Below, piece after piece: positions 21,279 through 31,997 of a stretch of DNA of 64,000 nucleotides; position 1 is the stretch's first letter; each line of letters starts with the position of its first letter. Position numbers and translations under genes: made by a program. The stretch is from Isochrysis galbana (Eukaryota; Haptophyta; Isochrysidales; Isochrysidaceae), in contig CM030934.1 of assembly GCA_018136815.1 (NCBI GenBank), forward strand, positions 4,599,587-4,663,586, given 5' to 3'. The notes under the pieces were generated by a model. That model was not told the DNA's origin. It ran no database searches and was given only the letters and a program-made list of their open reading frames with translations.

Positions 21279-22181
21279 ATGCTATTCAGCGTGCTGCTAG
21301 TGTGCGCCGCCGTGCGCCACGCCGGGGTAGGCGCCGGCTCGCCTGCCCGTCGGCCAGCGCCGCCGCGCATGAGCGCGCAAGCTGCCGCACACGCCACGCA
21401 CGCTGCCACAGGCAGCTACGTGCCAGCGGGTGCGCAGGGGTACATAGGCGTTGCCGCGTCGACCCGCGGCCGCTTATCCGGACGTAATGTTGCGTCGCGT
21501 AACCCTACGATCCTCGTGCAGGGTGGCTCGCTCCGCACCTGGTCGTATCCGTCTCCGGCCGTTGAGCAGGTGCGCGTCGAGATTGGCACTGAGGGCCGGC
21601 CGCTCGACGCCGATATTGAGCTGTGGAACGGGCCAGACAATACACCATCTAAAATGCGAGTGTTTGTCGAGAACGGGCGAGTACGGCCATTTAGCGCCGT
21701 AATCGCCACGCCACGAGGACCCAATACCATCGCTGTGCGGAATATTGGCCAAATGGAGCTGCCATTTAGTGTCACGGTCTTCTCCAACACCAACGACGCA
21801 CCATCAGCTGACTGCGATGAGTGCTCGCTTGTCGTGCAAGGCGGTGCGCTTCGCACTTACCCCTTCGACCCGGCCATCGACAGCGTCGAGGTCTTGCTTC
21901 GCACAGACGGCCGGCCACTCAATGCACGCATCGAACTACTTCAAGGCCCCAACAACAACAAGCAGGTCATTGAGCTCTATGCGGAGGACGGTACGGACAG
22001 GCCCTTCTTCTGCGTCCTCAACACGCCTGGCTCAGGCAATGTGGTTCGGATCATGAACACCGGCCCTGTCGAGTTTCCCATGATTGCCGCCGTTGTGCCG
22101 CGCTCCGAGACAGCGACCCTGCCGCATGATGCCGTGCTCGGTGGTGATGTTGTTGACTCTGCCAGCCCAGGCTACCAATGA
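21279..22181 (+). CDS. Two-repeat secreted or plastid-targeted protein
   Basis: A 300-aa protein from ATG 21279; the longer upstream frame is only poly-Pro from C-runs. Residues 1-20 (MLFSVLLVCAAVRHAGVGAG) look like a signal peptide, followed by an Ala/Arg/Pro-rich stretch to ~70, which together could be a bipartite plastid presequence. Two homologous ~90-residue repeats follow, 77-167 and 183-273. Shared positions include VQGGSLRTWSY / VQGGALRTYPF, TEGRPLDADIELWNGPDN / TDGRPLNARIELLQGPNN, RPFSAVIATPRGPN / RPFFCVLNTPGSGN and RNIGQMELPF / MNTGPVEFPM. The spacing suggests two all-beta domains. I recall very similar uncharacterised proteins in diatoms and other red-lineage algae, which supports an algal source; the function is unknown. 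Confidence 0.8.
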   Translation: MLFSVLLVCAAVRHAGVGAGSPARRPAPPRMSAQAAAHATHAATGSYVPAGAQGYIGVAASTRGRLSGRNVASRNPTILVQGGSLRTWSYPSPAVEQVRVEIGTEGRPLDADIELWNGPDNTPSKMRVFVENGRVRPFSAVIATPRGPNTIAVRNIGQMELPFSVTVFSNTNDAPSADCDECSLVVQGGALRTYPFDPAIDSVEVLLRTDGRPLNARIELLQGPNNNKQVIELYAEDGTDRPFFCVLNTPGSGNVVRIMNTGPVEFPMIAAVVPRSETATLPHDAVLGGDVVDSASPGYQ

Positions 22182-23322
22182 GAATTTGACGCGTATGAGC
22201 AGCTAGATGCGAGCTAGAACTAAGAAGGGAAGGGGAGGGGGGCGCCCTCACCAAGGGCCGGCCGACGCCTGCCGAGAACCTCCCTCCCCTTGTAATGATG
22301 ATGATTGATGATTAATGATGAACGATGATGATAACCCAGGGATGTGGCACTTGGTCAATCCAGCCAAACAGATGAGGTCTGAGCATTGGCAGCCCTTGCC
22401 CACCACCCCTCGTAGTCGACATTCCACACAATGACGCCGTGACCACGGGCCCTTGCCTGCTTTCGCCACCGGTTCCCGCAGCCAACAAATCTACATGATG
22501 ATATCATCGTCACAAAATGGAGCGTGTCAGGAGTTGATGGCATATTCCTATATTTTCACAAGCGACTTGGCCTCTACAGCGGGGGGCCGGGTGTGCCGTC
22601 GTCGAATGCCTTTCTTTAATCCATTTCTTGCCAGCATTCTATCTCGATGAGGTGTGTGCGGCTTGAGCAAAAGTAGTGTGGCGCGGGGGATGTTTATCTT
22701 GCGTGTCTGTATGCAACGTGTTAATCTCGTGCGATTTGTGGTCGCCTAGGCCTTCTGAGGGCTGGATCTGCGTGCATGTGCGTTGTAATGTAGTGCGATG
22801 ATGAGTATGCATGGATATGCGATATAAGGTGGCGTTCCGTCGAATATGGGGCATAACTAAAGTTGAGCCATGGTCCGTTCGCAATAATACTCGATTGTGT
22901 GTAAACGTAAACGTAACACTATATAATGCTGAGTCCATTGCTACCATACGCCTGGCGCTCCATGCTCCCCCGCCTCCATCTTATTCGTCTTCCTTTCCTT
23001 CTCTAAGGAAGTCCAAGACCCTCCCAAGACCCTCCCTTCAGGTGTATCCATCAACTTTGTGCCCAGTCCGTCATGCGCAGCACCGTCACTTTGATGGCTC
23101 GCGGCCAGGCCCGCGCACTGCATGCGCGCGAGAGGTTGGCAGCAGATGCCAGCAGGGGCGAGGTGGAGGGGGCAGGCGACGCTGTGCGCCCGCGCTGGGC
23201 CCTGGCCTGCATGCCCGATGCCCGGGGGTAACCGTGCCCGGGGAACGCAGGCGCGCGTCGCACAGCGGCGCCACCTCTGGGCGGGTTCTCTTTCGTGGTC
23301 GACGTCAATTTCTAAAACAACT
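22182..23322. other. Spacer
   Basis: No convincing gene. A 53-codon frame at 23071 (MRSTVTLMARGQAR...) is too short and compositionally biased to support. ATG-rich low complexity lies at 22295-22330. Confidence 0.35.
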
Positions 23323-23432
23323 GAGCGTTAGTACCACTACTGCCACTAGCCCGGTACTATCACGACACCCCTCAACGCACTTGCCCGCACGCCTTGAAGT
23401 GATGGCACAGACACATACTCATATGCATCCCT
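23323..23432 (+). repeat. R1 dispersed repeat copy
   Basis: Begins GAGCGTTAGTACCACTACTG and keeps the GCCCGGTACTATCACGACAC core, the CCTCAACGCAC block and the CACAGACACATAC tail. Confidence 0.7.
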
Positions 23433-24205
23433 ACAAATCTCTGTCGCATTCATCTTAGATGATGCGATTTCCAGGCTCTTGTTTCCAGGTCCTTCGCCGT
23501 GCGGCCACACGGTGAAGCTCAGGTACATCTAGGTTGGTAGGGTTCGTCCCTAGCGACCTAGAATTCGGGTTCTCGTTTCGTTCTTTCTAGCCTGTTTGTC
23601 AGGTCTAGATTCCAGGTTTCAGGTTTCCTCCTTTCGGGCAATCTCGACCCAAAGGAGCCAGGTCGCCTGTCGCTCGCTGCGCGCTTGTCTCAGGCTCTCG
23701 GGGTGCCTTCAGGAGGCTTATTTAGCTTCTTGCAAGGCTTGTTGTTTCTTGTTGAGTTCCGGTTCTTTCTTGGGACCTGCTAACTTTCGTTGTCGTTCAG
23801 GCCTGTTCTTCGTAGGTTCTGCTTGGCCTGGATAGGGTTTCGTTGTCTTCCGGCGTTTGGCGTTCGCGTTGGCGTTCGGAAGTTTCCTCTCACATTCCCT
23901 AGGTCCGCTACCCTTGGCTTGTAGGTCCTTGCTTCTTTCTTCTCGGTCAAGGTTTTTGGCGAGCGAGTCGGTTGCTCTATCCGCTCGAGATTTGAGGTTA
24001 AATTTGCCATCTCCCCTTGGAGATCGGTGTAGGTTCGCTTCTTAGGTGAGGGAATCTTTCCCCTTGATGCAAGTTATATGCAAGCCCTTGGCCCCTTTGG
24101 TGTTTCTTCCCCTTAGTTGCTATTCAGGGTCGTTCGTTAGAAGCGTCTAGAAGGTTCATGCTCAACGGCAAGATTTCTTCTGTCGTGAAGATATCTCGTT
24201 GCGAT
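23433..24205. other. Spacer, T/C-rich retroelement-like leader
   Basis: Pyrimidine-rich sequence with no long meaningful frame. A segment near 24140-24230 resembles the leader at 8255-8340. No gene recognised. Confidence 0.3.
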
Positions 24206-24649
24206 CTATATCCGAAGTGATCGCCGTGGTCGCGCGACATGACGCTCCCCTTCGGACTCTCCGCTACGTGGGAAGTTACAAGGGAGACACGCTCCGGCCG
24301 TCGCTGCGGAGTCTCTCTCTCTCTCTCGCTCTCTCGCGAGGGCGGTATCGCGGCTGTGTGGGGGCCGGGCCCGGAGGCCTCCCCTGTTGGAGCGTTCCTC
24401 TGGTGTGATATATGTGGTGTGGCTGTGGGCTGTGCTGGAGATGTGTTGCATGCTGTCTGCTGACATCATGGTGGCCTTGTTCGCGGCGTTCGTGGTGATG
24501 CGCGGGCGTGGCCCGCTGGGTCTTGTGCCCACCTGGCTGGGGGGGTCATCCTGGCGCGGTCGCTTCGGCGACAGCGGCGTGTCCATGAGTTCTTCGTCCA
24601 TCGCGGCGAGGGCAGCGGCAGCGAGAGCGGGCGGCGGCGCGCGCTCCAT
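24206..24649 (-). pseudogene. LINE-like ORF1 N-terminal fragment (copy B)
   Basis: A 147-codon frame from ATG 24649 starts MERAPPPALAAAALAAMDEE, matching MERAAAP... at 2557 and MERAPLP... at 32132. It shares a KRPRxDDPP-like basic patch and a Ser/Thr/His-rich stretch with copy A, then ends in translation of a CT repeat. Only the 5' part of the element is kept. Confidence 0.45.
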
Positions 24650-24657
24650 GAATGACC

Positions 24658-24675
24658 CTATCGTTTTAACGATAG
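24658..24675 (-). promoter_or_regulatory. Hairpin upstream of retroelement ATG (copy B)
   Basis: CTATCG...CGATAG forms a 6-bp stem with a 6-nt A/T loop eight bases upstream of ATG 24649. The stem sequence differs from copies A and C but still pairs. Confidence 0.45.
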
Positions 24676-24679
24676 TTGC

Positions 24680-25314
24680 CTGTTTACAGGATAAGACGAG
24701 ACAGAGTCGGCCGCCCACTCGGAGACACAGGAGGAAGGGGGGGAGGGGGGAAAGATCACCGGGGGGGGCGCGGGCCACCGGACCATATCTAAGCCCTCCA
24801 CCCCAATCCCCCTAGTAGTGTACGGGGGGAGCCGCCTGATGGCGGGGGGAGAAGGGCCGGGGGAATGGGGGTGTAGAGAGTATGTGTCGCATTCGCGAAT
24901 CGACGCTCGTTAGGCTTCTCTCTTCTCTTCGTTCGGTATTTATCGTTATAATTCTCTCGTTCTCGTTCTCGGTCAAAAACTTCGCGTGGACGCCTAGTAT
25001 GGCCATCGCCGTGGATTCTCTCTCTCGCTCTCGCTCTCTCTCTCCGTCTCTCGCGACGTGTTTGAGTTATCGGCGATTTGGGGGTCTCGGTTATTTCATG
25101 TTTTGCTTGGTTTGGGTGAATGATTCTGGTGTGTTCGTGAGTCGGTGTCTCAGCATCGTTGGATCCGACGTCCTGTCGTCAGTCGTCATCCGTCGCTCTC
25201 GCTCTCGTCGCTCTCGCTCTCGTAATACTCGTACCCTACAAACTCGTCTCTCCTCACCAGCCCCTGCCAACACAGCCCTCCTCTCACTCACCCTCGCCTC
25301 TCGCCTCTCGCTCG
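24680..25314. other. CT-rich retroelement leader
   Basis: G-rich patch (24736-24860), then CTCTCT/CGCTCT-rich leader sequence up to the ORF at 25315. Nothing else recognised. Confidence 0.3.
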
Positions 25315-25551
25315 ATGTCGCTCTCGCCGCCGTCCTCGCCCTCGCCCAAGCCCGCCTGCCCGCCTTCCTCTGCTGACGGGCCTCAGCCCGTCAGCGTCTC
25401 CGAAGTCGTCTCCTCCGCCGCGCCTGCCGCCGGCCTGCCTCCTTCCTCATTGCCCTCAGGCCCTATGGGCCATTCCAATTCGTCAGTATGCTACGTGCTA
25501 TTTGTAGTGGGTAGTGGTTCCATTCGCCGCGAGTGCGGTAAAATTATTTAA
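25315..25551 (+). pseudogene. ORF1-like N-terminal fragment
   Basis: MSLSPPSSPSPKPACPPSSA begins a 78-codon Ser/Pro-rich frame after a CT-rich leader, in the style of the ORF1 starts at 9.2 and 17.9 kb. It ends abruptly in unrelated sequence. Confidence 0.35.
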
Positions 25552-25861
25552 AGGTTTTTTTTCTTCGTCTCGTGACCAGTGCCACCGCTCGATCGAGCGC
25601 TCCCGTGCCCCTCCCGTCTGCCTGTGCCCTCCGAGCTCGTCCCGCCCGTCCTCATGCCGTCCGAGACCGAACCCTCGGTCTCGCCCTCTCGCCCTCGTCC
25701 GCGCGTGCCTCCCCCATCCGTGTCACCCCATCCTCTGTGCCCTCCTCCGTTTGTACTTCACATGTTACTACCACACACAGCCCCTCCACATCAACACACA
25801 CAACAGCCACAGCCTCCCATCACTCAGCACAACCACAGTATGTGTATGTGTCTAGTGACAA

Positions 25862-25955
25862 CGTGACAACGCACGTCAAGGCGTACGGGCAAGTGCGCTG
25901 AGGGGTGTCGTGATAGTACCGGGCTAGTGGGAGTAGTGGTACTGCTAACCCTCAG
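25862..25955 (-). repeat. R1 dispersed repeat copy (inverted)
   Basis: On the minus strand it reads CTGAGGGTTAGCAGTACCAC, then the GCCCGGTACTATCACGACAC core and CCTCAGCGCAC. It abuts an R2 copy. Confidence 0.7.
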
Positions 25956-25985
25956 ATGTTTTATATTATAGCATACCCTAAGATC

Positions 25986-26055
25986 TGCTTGTGATAAAAC
26001 CTCAATCTTGAGGCAATTTTCACCCTTAGAAGTTAAAATAGCTGTTTGACTGTCC
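25986..26055 (+). repeat. R2 dispersed repeat copy
   Basis: CCTCAATCTTGAGGCAATTT, then CACCCTTAGAAGTTAAAATA and GCTGTTTGACTGTCC. The inverse is found at 44430-44504, and the core again at 15885-15926. Confidence 0.65.
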
Positions 26056-26766
26056 AACTCCGACATCGATCCCGATCCCCGTTGTCGGGTCCGTAGCAAC
26101 GGCGCTTATTCCGGGGAAGAGAAAGAGCGAGATTTACATGTAAAGAAAGCTGAAAGCTGAAAGCTCTCGGGGCTCGGCGCGGAAGAGGAAGAGGAAGGAG
26201 AAACGAAGAGAGAACGAAGAAGGAGCGAAAAGAAGGAGAAAGAGAAGAGAAGGAGGAGAAATGAAGGAGAGAAAGGAGGAGAGGAGTAGCAGAAAAGAAG
26301 CAGAAAACAAGGAGTGAGGTGGAGACAATATTTCCCCGCCAATAGTCAATAGGGGAGCGAGCGAGCGAGCACGAGGTGCGGCGCACCACCCCCCGGGATG
26401 GAGGAAGGTGAGAGGCCCCCCGCCCGCCGGGAGCAGCGGGCGCAAGGGAGGACGGGCGGGGGCGGGCGGTATGCTCCTCCCCCCCCCGCCCCCCCTCCCC
26501 CCTCCCTCTGCGCGCGCAAAGCCGAGCGGGGCTCAGTTTCGGCGTGTTTCGTCTCCGAGCGCGGTTGCCGGCGCCGCCGCACCCCATCGGAGCCGCCGAT
26601 CCTCCCTTCCTCCCCCCCTTCCCCCCCTTCCCCTTCCCCCCTTCCCCTTGGGCGAGTCCGCCGCCCCGCCATCGCCTGAAGTCTTTTGACACGAGGGAGA
26701 AGAGGAGCACCGAGCGCTTCTCCTGCCCGCCCTACCCTACAATACCCTTCCTTTCCTCCTCCGCCT
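26056..26766. other. Spacer upstream of small gene; C-rich
   Basis: Purine-rich (26110-26330), then C-run-rich sequence (26478-26650) directly upstream of the gene at 26767. No coding signal. Confidence 0.4.
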
Positions 26767-27132
26767 ATGCTAGCTCGGACCGCTCTCTGCTACCTGCCGC
26801 TCGCCGCCTCTCTCCGGGTGCCGCACGGATCCTCCCCACAGGGCGCCGCCGCTCGCACCGTCACCTCACCCTCCGCCTACGCCGAGCCAGCCGCGGGCCC
26901 CGCCTGCTTCCTGCTCAACGAGTCCCAAGCGATGTCCGCCAGTAAGCCATTCGCCCCTGCTGGTATGGCTGGGGAGTGGTACGCGTGCACCGGGCCGGCC
27001 GATGATCAAGAACTTACCTGCTTTCTCGCCCCGGCTTGGATGGGATTGCCCGAGGGCCAGTGGGTCTGCTCCACTGACCACAGCGTTGGACATCCTGAGC
27101 AAGGCGACCTTTCGGCGGACGACAGCTACTGA
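26767..27132 (+). CDS. Small protein with presequence, unknown function
   Basis: A 121-aa frame from ATG 26767. The first ~50 residues (MLARTALCYLPLAASLRVPH..., then Ala/Ser/Pro-rich) look like a signal or organelle presequence. The remaining ~70 residues form a compact Cys/Trp-rich module: ACFLLNESQAMSASKPF, GMAGEWYACTGPADD, TCFLAPAWMGLPEGQWVC, then an acidic tail. Repeated Cys-Phe-Leu blocks and W-V-C suggest disulphides or a small cofactor site. The low-complexity neighbourhood makes such an ordered frame unlikely by chance. Function not recognised; plastid lumen or secretion is possible. Confidence 0.55.
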   Translation: MLARTALCYLPLAASLRVPHGSSPQGAAARTVTSPSAYAEPAAGPACFLLNESQAMSASKPFAPAGMAGEWYACTGPADDQELTCFLAPAWMGLPEGQWVCSTDHSVGHPEQGDLSADDSY

Positions 27133-28576
27133 GGACCTGGCCTTGGCCGCGGTGATCGTCTCCTTTTCCACTCAAAGGTTGTGTCCATAGGATGAAGGAC
27201 AGTCTCGCCCAAGGCGTGCCGCCCTCGGCCGCACGTTTTGCAGCGCTGGTGGCCAGATCCCTAGACTGAAGGCGTCCATTGCGATGCCACTTGACCTGCT
27301 CGGCTCTCGACCTAAATGGGACGGCACTGGATCGGCGCTCCCGAACACGTCCAGTGTCGCTGCTTTCTTGTAATAAGCATGTCTGTCCATCGTCATCCGT
27401 CCTACACTGTCTATTCGCATCTGCATGCCGCATGGACCCATCCACCTCTGTTAGGCTCCTCCACTAGGGACGGCCTGCCCCCCGCCCGCCAGAACGGCTG
27501 TCGGGAGAGGGCCAGGCGGCGGCGCACCGCCACGGTGGTGTGCTGCCTTATTCTCTTTGATTGATTCGGATTGATGCACCTGAAGTGCAGCGCGGCGTCA
27601 CCAGTGATTGCTCGAACCACCGCGCAGTACCTTACCGCTCTAGGCTCATCGGACACTCGACACTTTGTTCTCCTCTCTTTTGCTCCTTCTCACTCGCTTT
27701 CGGCATCCCTTCCCTCGCGGTGGTACACCCACCCCGCACTACCCGCCCGATTCCTGCCAGTCACGCGTAACGGTCTCCCCTGTGCCGGTACGGGCGTTTC
27801 AGAAGGCGACGCCGATATGATTTCTGGTTACATGCGTTGCGCTAAAAGCAGTTGTGAAGAATGCAATTACTACTACGAGCGCGATAGGTCAATAGGAAGC
27901 CCAGCCCCTAGAATATTGTTTTAGGTTGGGCGAGTGCCGCGCTCTAGCCCCTAGGAATCCCCAAGAGAAGCTCTCCCTCTTGCCCCCCTCCCCCCCCGTT
28001 CGGTACTCTCTCTTTCGGGCTATTCGCCCGCCCCGCACTAATGCGTGGCTGCGCTGATGGCCAAGCTCGCGCGCCGCCCGAGCACCAGCGCCGCCCGAGC
28101 ACCAACTCTCCCCCCGCCCGTCCGCCCGTCGGGATGCTAACCAACGCCGGCGAAGCAGCGGAAGATTCGTGCACAAGGCCCATCCTGAACCACCTCTCGA
28201 TCTAGGCCCAAACTAGCGCACATGGATCTCAACCCCGGGCAAACGCCGCGAAGGGCGCAATGGACAGCAGCAGCGGCAGCACAGCGCGCAGAAGCTCACT
28301 CAAGGGCCAGCGCGCACGGGAGCAGGGGGAAAGAGGACAATGGAAAGGGAGCGGGGGCAAAGAGGGCGATGGCGTGTTTGGTACCGTAGAGTCCTGTGGC
28401 TGTGATAGGCAATAGCCGGGCTATGTTCAAGAATGTTTTTTGCTGACGTAAAGCTGGCATTGGCGCCAAAACCGAACGCAAGTACTAGTACTGGCGACCC
28501 AACACTGTTGGCAACGGGCGTGTTCGCTCCCAATCCATGGCTCACGCTGCCCACAATGGACATGATTTGCGCGCTC
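27133..28576. other. Spacer
   Basis: No gene supported on either strand. Frames seen are short and overlap each other without family-like motifs. Confidence 0.35.
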
Positions 28577-29710
28577 TCACGAAGGAGCGCCGTGGGATGG
28601 CACTAGAGGTGGCGCGGGGAGACCTCCGCCGCGGCGGCGACGCTGCGCTGTCACGGTGGTGGTGTCGCTCGAGCCTGGACCCCCTGCGCTTGCCAGCACA
28701 ATGCTGCGAGCGGTGATCCGCGAGTCGATCGCGCGCACGCTGTCGACTCGGTGCTCAGAGGCAAGGGCGCCGCACAGCAGTGCGTGGCGCGTTTCATCGG
28801 GCAGACCGAGAGTGGCGTGAGCGAGCGGCGCCGACGCATCGGCACGTAGACAGCACGGTAGTGCCAACCACGCCCAATTGCACGCCTGCGCAAGGCCGAT
28901 CGCGTCGGGTGTGAGCTCATTGCACCCATGCACGCAGATCAGCAAGCAGTCGCTTTGGCGACGCCAGCGCTCAAGGACGTCAAGGCCACCGCACTCGAAG
29001 CTCAGGTTGTGCAGCGGCGTGCCACTTCGTATAAACGCCTCGCGCTGCGCCTCAAACGAAGAGCGCGGACTGAGGTCAACTGAATGCACGTGCACCGCCG
29101 GCATCGCCGCAGCACATAGCATGCCCACCAGCCCGTGGCCGCAACCCACGTCAAACACGCGCGAGACACGTCGGTGCGCAAGAAGCCGTGCGACGTGTGT
29201 ATATGTCTCGGCTGACTCGAGAATCTCCTTCACGCGGCAGTATCGCGGGTCGAGAACGTTGAGCATGGCGGTGAGCGCGAGGGCGGGTGGCGTCGGGCCA
29301 CGCCCGGCGCGAGCACCAAGGCCGCAGCAATATCGGAAAAGTGCTGCGCGCTTGTCGTCCGAGAGCGCCTGTATGACGAGGCCCGGGTCGAGCTGTCCGG
29401 ATTCGCCCGCACCTAGCACACGGCCAGTCGAGCTGCGCGTTCGGCCTGGCAAGCCCTCGACAAACCGGTCGAGCGAAAATGCGCGGGTCGCCTCGCTTCG
29501 GGGCACAGCCGGACTGTACCACATACCGCTCCGCTGATACTCGCGCCACACATCCTCCTCGTCATCCAAGCTGGCTGCATGTCGCTTGCCGAGAAGGTGC
29601 GCCTCATAGCTCTTGCGCTTGTCGAAGCAGCAGGCACATAGCTCGCACTGATATCGCCACGCGAGAGCTACACCCAGCCAGAGGATGAGCATCCCAAGAC
29701 GGAGGCGCAT
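28577..29710 (-). CDS. Zinc-finger SAM-dependent methyltransferase
   Basis: A 377-aa intronless protein from ATG 29710 (the frame is also open 46 codons further upstream). Residues 1-17 (MRLRLGMLILWLGVALA) resemble a signal peptide or anchor. A U1-like C2H2 finger follows: C22-X2-C25 ... H38-X5-H44 (YQCELCACCFDKRKSYEAHL). The class I methyltransferase core starts with motif I FDVGCGHGLVG (D187, G193) and the acidic end of strand 2 VDLSPR. Later, CVHGCNELTPDAIGLA and WLALPCCL resemble the H-x-C-G...LPCC arrangement of the Methyltransf_32/METTL25-TRM13 group. The substrate is unknown; the finger suggests RNA. It shares a 333-bp intergenic region with the divergent gene at 30044. Confidence 0.75.
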   Translation of the reverse strand: MRLRLGMLILWLGVALAWRYQCELCACCFDKRKSYEAHLLGKRHAASLDDEEDVWREYQRSGMWYSPAVPRSEATRAFSLDRFVEGLPGRTRSSTGRVLGAGESGQLDPGLVIQALSDDKRAALFRYCCGLGARAGRGPTPPALALTAMLNVLDPRYCRVKEILESAETYTHVARLLAHRRVSRVFDVGCGHGLVGMLCAAAMPAVHVHSVDLSPRSSFEAQREAFIRSGTPLHNLSFECGGLDVLERWRRQSDCLLICVHGCNELTPDAIGLAQACNWAWLALPCCLRADASAPLAHATLGLPDETRHALLCGALASEHRVDSVRAIDSRITARSIVLASAGGPGSSDTTTVTAQRRRRGGGLPAPPLVPSHGAPS

Positions 29711-30043
29711 CTTGCAGGACCCGGGCTCGTGGCGATCCGCGCAGTGGCTGCGTGCGAGTGGGTGAGCAAGAGAGGGTTGGCACACGCGTGCAGCTTCGGC
29801 TTGTGCCAGCAGCGGATCGAGCCAGAATACCAGTGAGCGACGGTGCATAGGTGAGAGAGTGTTTGTGTGGGTGAACCCAAAAATAGAAGATTGGTGTGAG
29901 GAGAGAAGAAGAGAGACAGAGGAGAAAAAGGTTCAGAAGGGACGAGGGGGGACGGAGGGACAAGCGGAGAGGGGCGGGGCGAGGGAGGAGGCCTGCTGGC
30001 GGACCGGCGCACGGACGTGGTGCGAGGTGCGCTGCAAGGCGCG
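29711..30043. promoter_or_regulatory. Shared divergent promoter region
   Basis: 333 bp between the methyltransferase (-) and NDUFA8-like (+) starts, with purine-rich stretches on the plus strand (29895-29990). No TATA box was identified. Confidence 0.4.
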
Positions 30044-30349
30044 ATGGAGGTGACGCAGGCGGACCTAAGGGCGCAGTGCGCGGAGCAGCATGACGCTTTC
30101 GCATGGTGCGTCCACCGTGCTGGAGGAAGTGTGAACTCTGCGCAGTGCGATGCTGAGAGGCTCGCTCTTGAGCGGTGCGCTACAGGCATCGTGCAGATGG
30201 TCCGAAGGATCAACGAGGCGTGTGACAAGCAGTACACAACCTTCGAGACGTGCGCAAGGCGAGCCAAGCAGCGGGGGGAGTGCGGGGCACAGGAAGAGGC
30301 CTTCTGGAAGTGTGCGGAGCCCTTCACCAAGGAAGTCATACGAGAGTGA
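30044..30349 (+). CDS. Double-CHCH protein, NDUFA8-like complex I subunit
   Basis: A 101-aa protein from ATG 30044. Four perfect CX9C motifs form two CHCH helical hairpins: CAEQHDAFAWC with CDAERLALERC, and CDKQYTTFETC with CGAQEEAFWKC. Proteins with two CHCH hairpins in ~100 residues match the plant/algal form of NDUFA8, an accessory subunit of respiratory complex I on the intermembrane-space side, imported and oxidised by the Mia40 relay; no cleavable presequence is needed and none is seen. Another twin-CX9C family member is the main alternative. Gene starts head-to-head with the methyltransferase. Confidence 0.75.
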   Translation: MEVTQADLRAQCAEQHDAFAWCVHRAGGSVNSAQCDAERLALERCATGIVQMVRRINEACDKQYTTFETCARRAKQRGECGAQEEAFWKCAEPFTKEVIRE

Positions 30350-31095
30350 TTGAGGGGTGTAAGGACCGCGCATCCACCGGATCTAGTGCAGGGTGGAACT
30401 CCAGTAATAGCGCTGCCGCCGGATCTAGCTCATGAATGAGCCGGACCAGTTTGCGGGATCAATGGGCATCAAGAGCGGATTCTTGAGAGTTCTCGTGCAC
30501 TAGCAGGCGAGCTCATCGCAGCAGCGAGTGGGGCTTGTGGCAGCAGCTGGTGCGATTGCAGCGAATGGGCGGTGCCGCCGAGCATCAAAAGCGAAGCGTG
30601 ACATCTTGAGAAACCGACGTGATGTAGAACAGCGCGTGAGGGGCGTTTCAAACCCCGGGCCGTGACGGCATATGTCATATGATGCCTTGTTCCTCGGGCT
30701 CCAACCTACGGGACGGGACCAAAAACGAAACGCTCGAGTCGGGGGGGGGGGGGGGAAATCAACAGAGGTGATAAAATCCGGAGCGCGAAGTTGTTGAAAT
30801 GAGTTCCTGGTTTTTCAAGAACCCGGTTAGCTCAAGGAAGCACAGTGCGCCCTTCTTTCACCGGTCTTCGGGTGAAAGAAAAAGAAGGAGAGCGAAGCGA
30901 GCGAGCGATGGCGCATGGCCCGAACGAGCAGCTCCGAATGACGAATGGTCGTGGTGCAGAATTCTTTGGTTGTAGTAAGTTGTTTACGCCGCAGCCACCA
31001 CCTTTACGGGTTTGGTCTCAGAGAGGGATCGAGTAACGAGTAACGAGCGAGATTGTGCGAGGGCCAGAGCCAGACAGAGATGTCTGTGTGTGTGT
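30350..31095. other. Spacer
   Basis: A G-run at 30739-30755 and otherwise unique sequence; no gene recognised. Confidence 0.35.
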
Positions 31096-31290
31096 GTGTG
31101 TTGGCATTGGCGTTGTATTCGTATTCGAGCCTTTTTGGCATAAATATTCCGTTACGAGCACGCACGAGTCTTCGCCGCTACAGAGTGTCTTCCATGGCTG
31201 GCGTGGCCACGCACATGCAGTTTCGGCGCGGGTTCTCCCTGGACTCAAGTTCTCGTTCGTCGTTCGCCGATTTCCGATTTTTTGGCTCGG
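31096..31290 (+). repeat. R3 dispersed repeat copy with upstream extension
   Basis: (TG)n followed by CGAGCCTTTTTGGCATAAAT, GAGCACG, then GGGTTCTCCCTGGACTCAAG. It parallels 45570-45720. Confidence 0.5.
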
Positions 31291-31997
31291 GAGAAGGAGA
31301 AGGAGAAGAGGTGGTAGAGGTCGTTGTCGAGTATGAGTAAGAGCGCGGGCGATTCCAGCATTCCCCTGCGAGGGGCGGGTCGGGTTGGTCGGGGCGGACT
31401 CCCCTGTGGCCAAAAGGCAGCCGTGTGCACACGTTGTGGGTTGTGGGGTGCCCGGGGTGCTCCGCGAGTGACGCCCCCGTCACATGTGCTCTAGGCACCA
31501 GATGAACGTCGCGCGCCCGATAGCGCATAGCGCGGACGGATCTCCGATCTCGGGGGAATCGCGTGTTATGAAACAACGGCCCCGAAATAACCTTGTTGGC
31601 CCCGGGGCGCGACGGCGCGACCGCCCGTTCTTTACCGTTATTAGCCGTTAGAGCCCTAGCGCGTAGTGTGCAGATAGGGGGGGCGAGGGCGAGGGGCGAG
31701 GGGGATTGGGGGGGGGGGGGTAAACGGTAAAACCCACCCTTTTCGTGCTCGGGAATTTTTCGTGGCGGCAGGTGAACCCCAGAGGAGTTTTTTCTGGGGC
31801 TATGGAGAACTACGGTCAAAAATGCAAGCCGCTTGCAAGCCTCCAAATTTTAGTAGTAGTAGTTCTAAATCACTGTTTGATGTTTGATCGCCCTACAAGT
31901 TGTTTGTAGTTGTAGGCTGCCTGTGGCCGACTGGCGACTGGCGACTGCGACTGGCGACTGGCGACTGGCGACCGGCGACTACGACAGGGATTTTGGA
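31291..31997. other. Spacer
   Basis: G-rich patch (31676-31722), an R2-like scrap at 31877-31896 (GATGTTTGATCGCCCTA) and GGCGACTGGCGACTGGCGAC short tandem repeats at 31930-31980. No gene. Confidence 0.4.

Noticed and set aside
20677..21279. Poly-Pro extension of the 21279 protein
   Set aside because: It is only translation of C-homopolymers; the Met at 21279 begins a good signal-like sequence.
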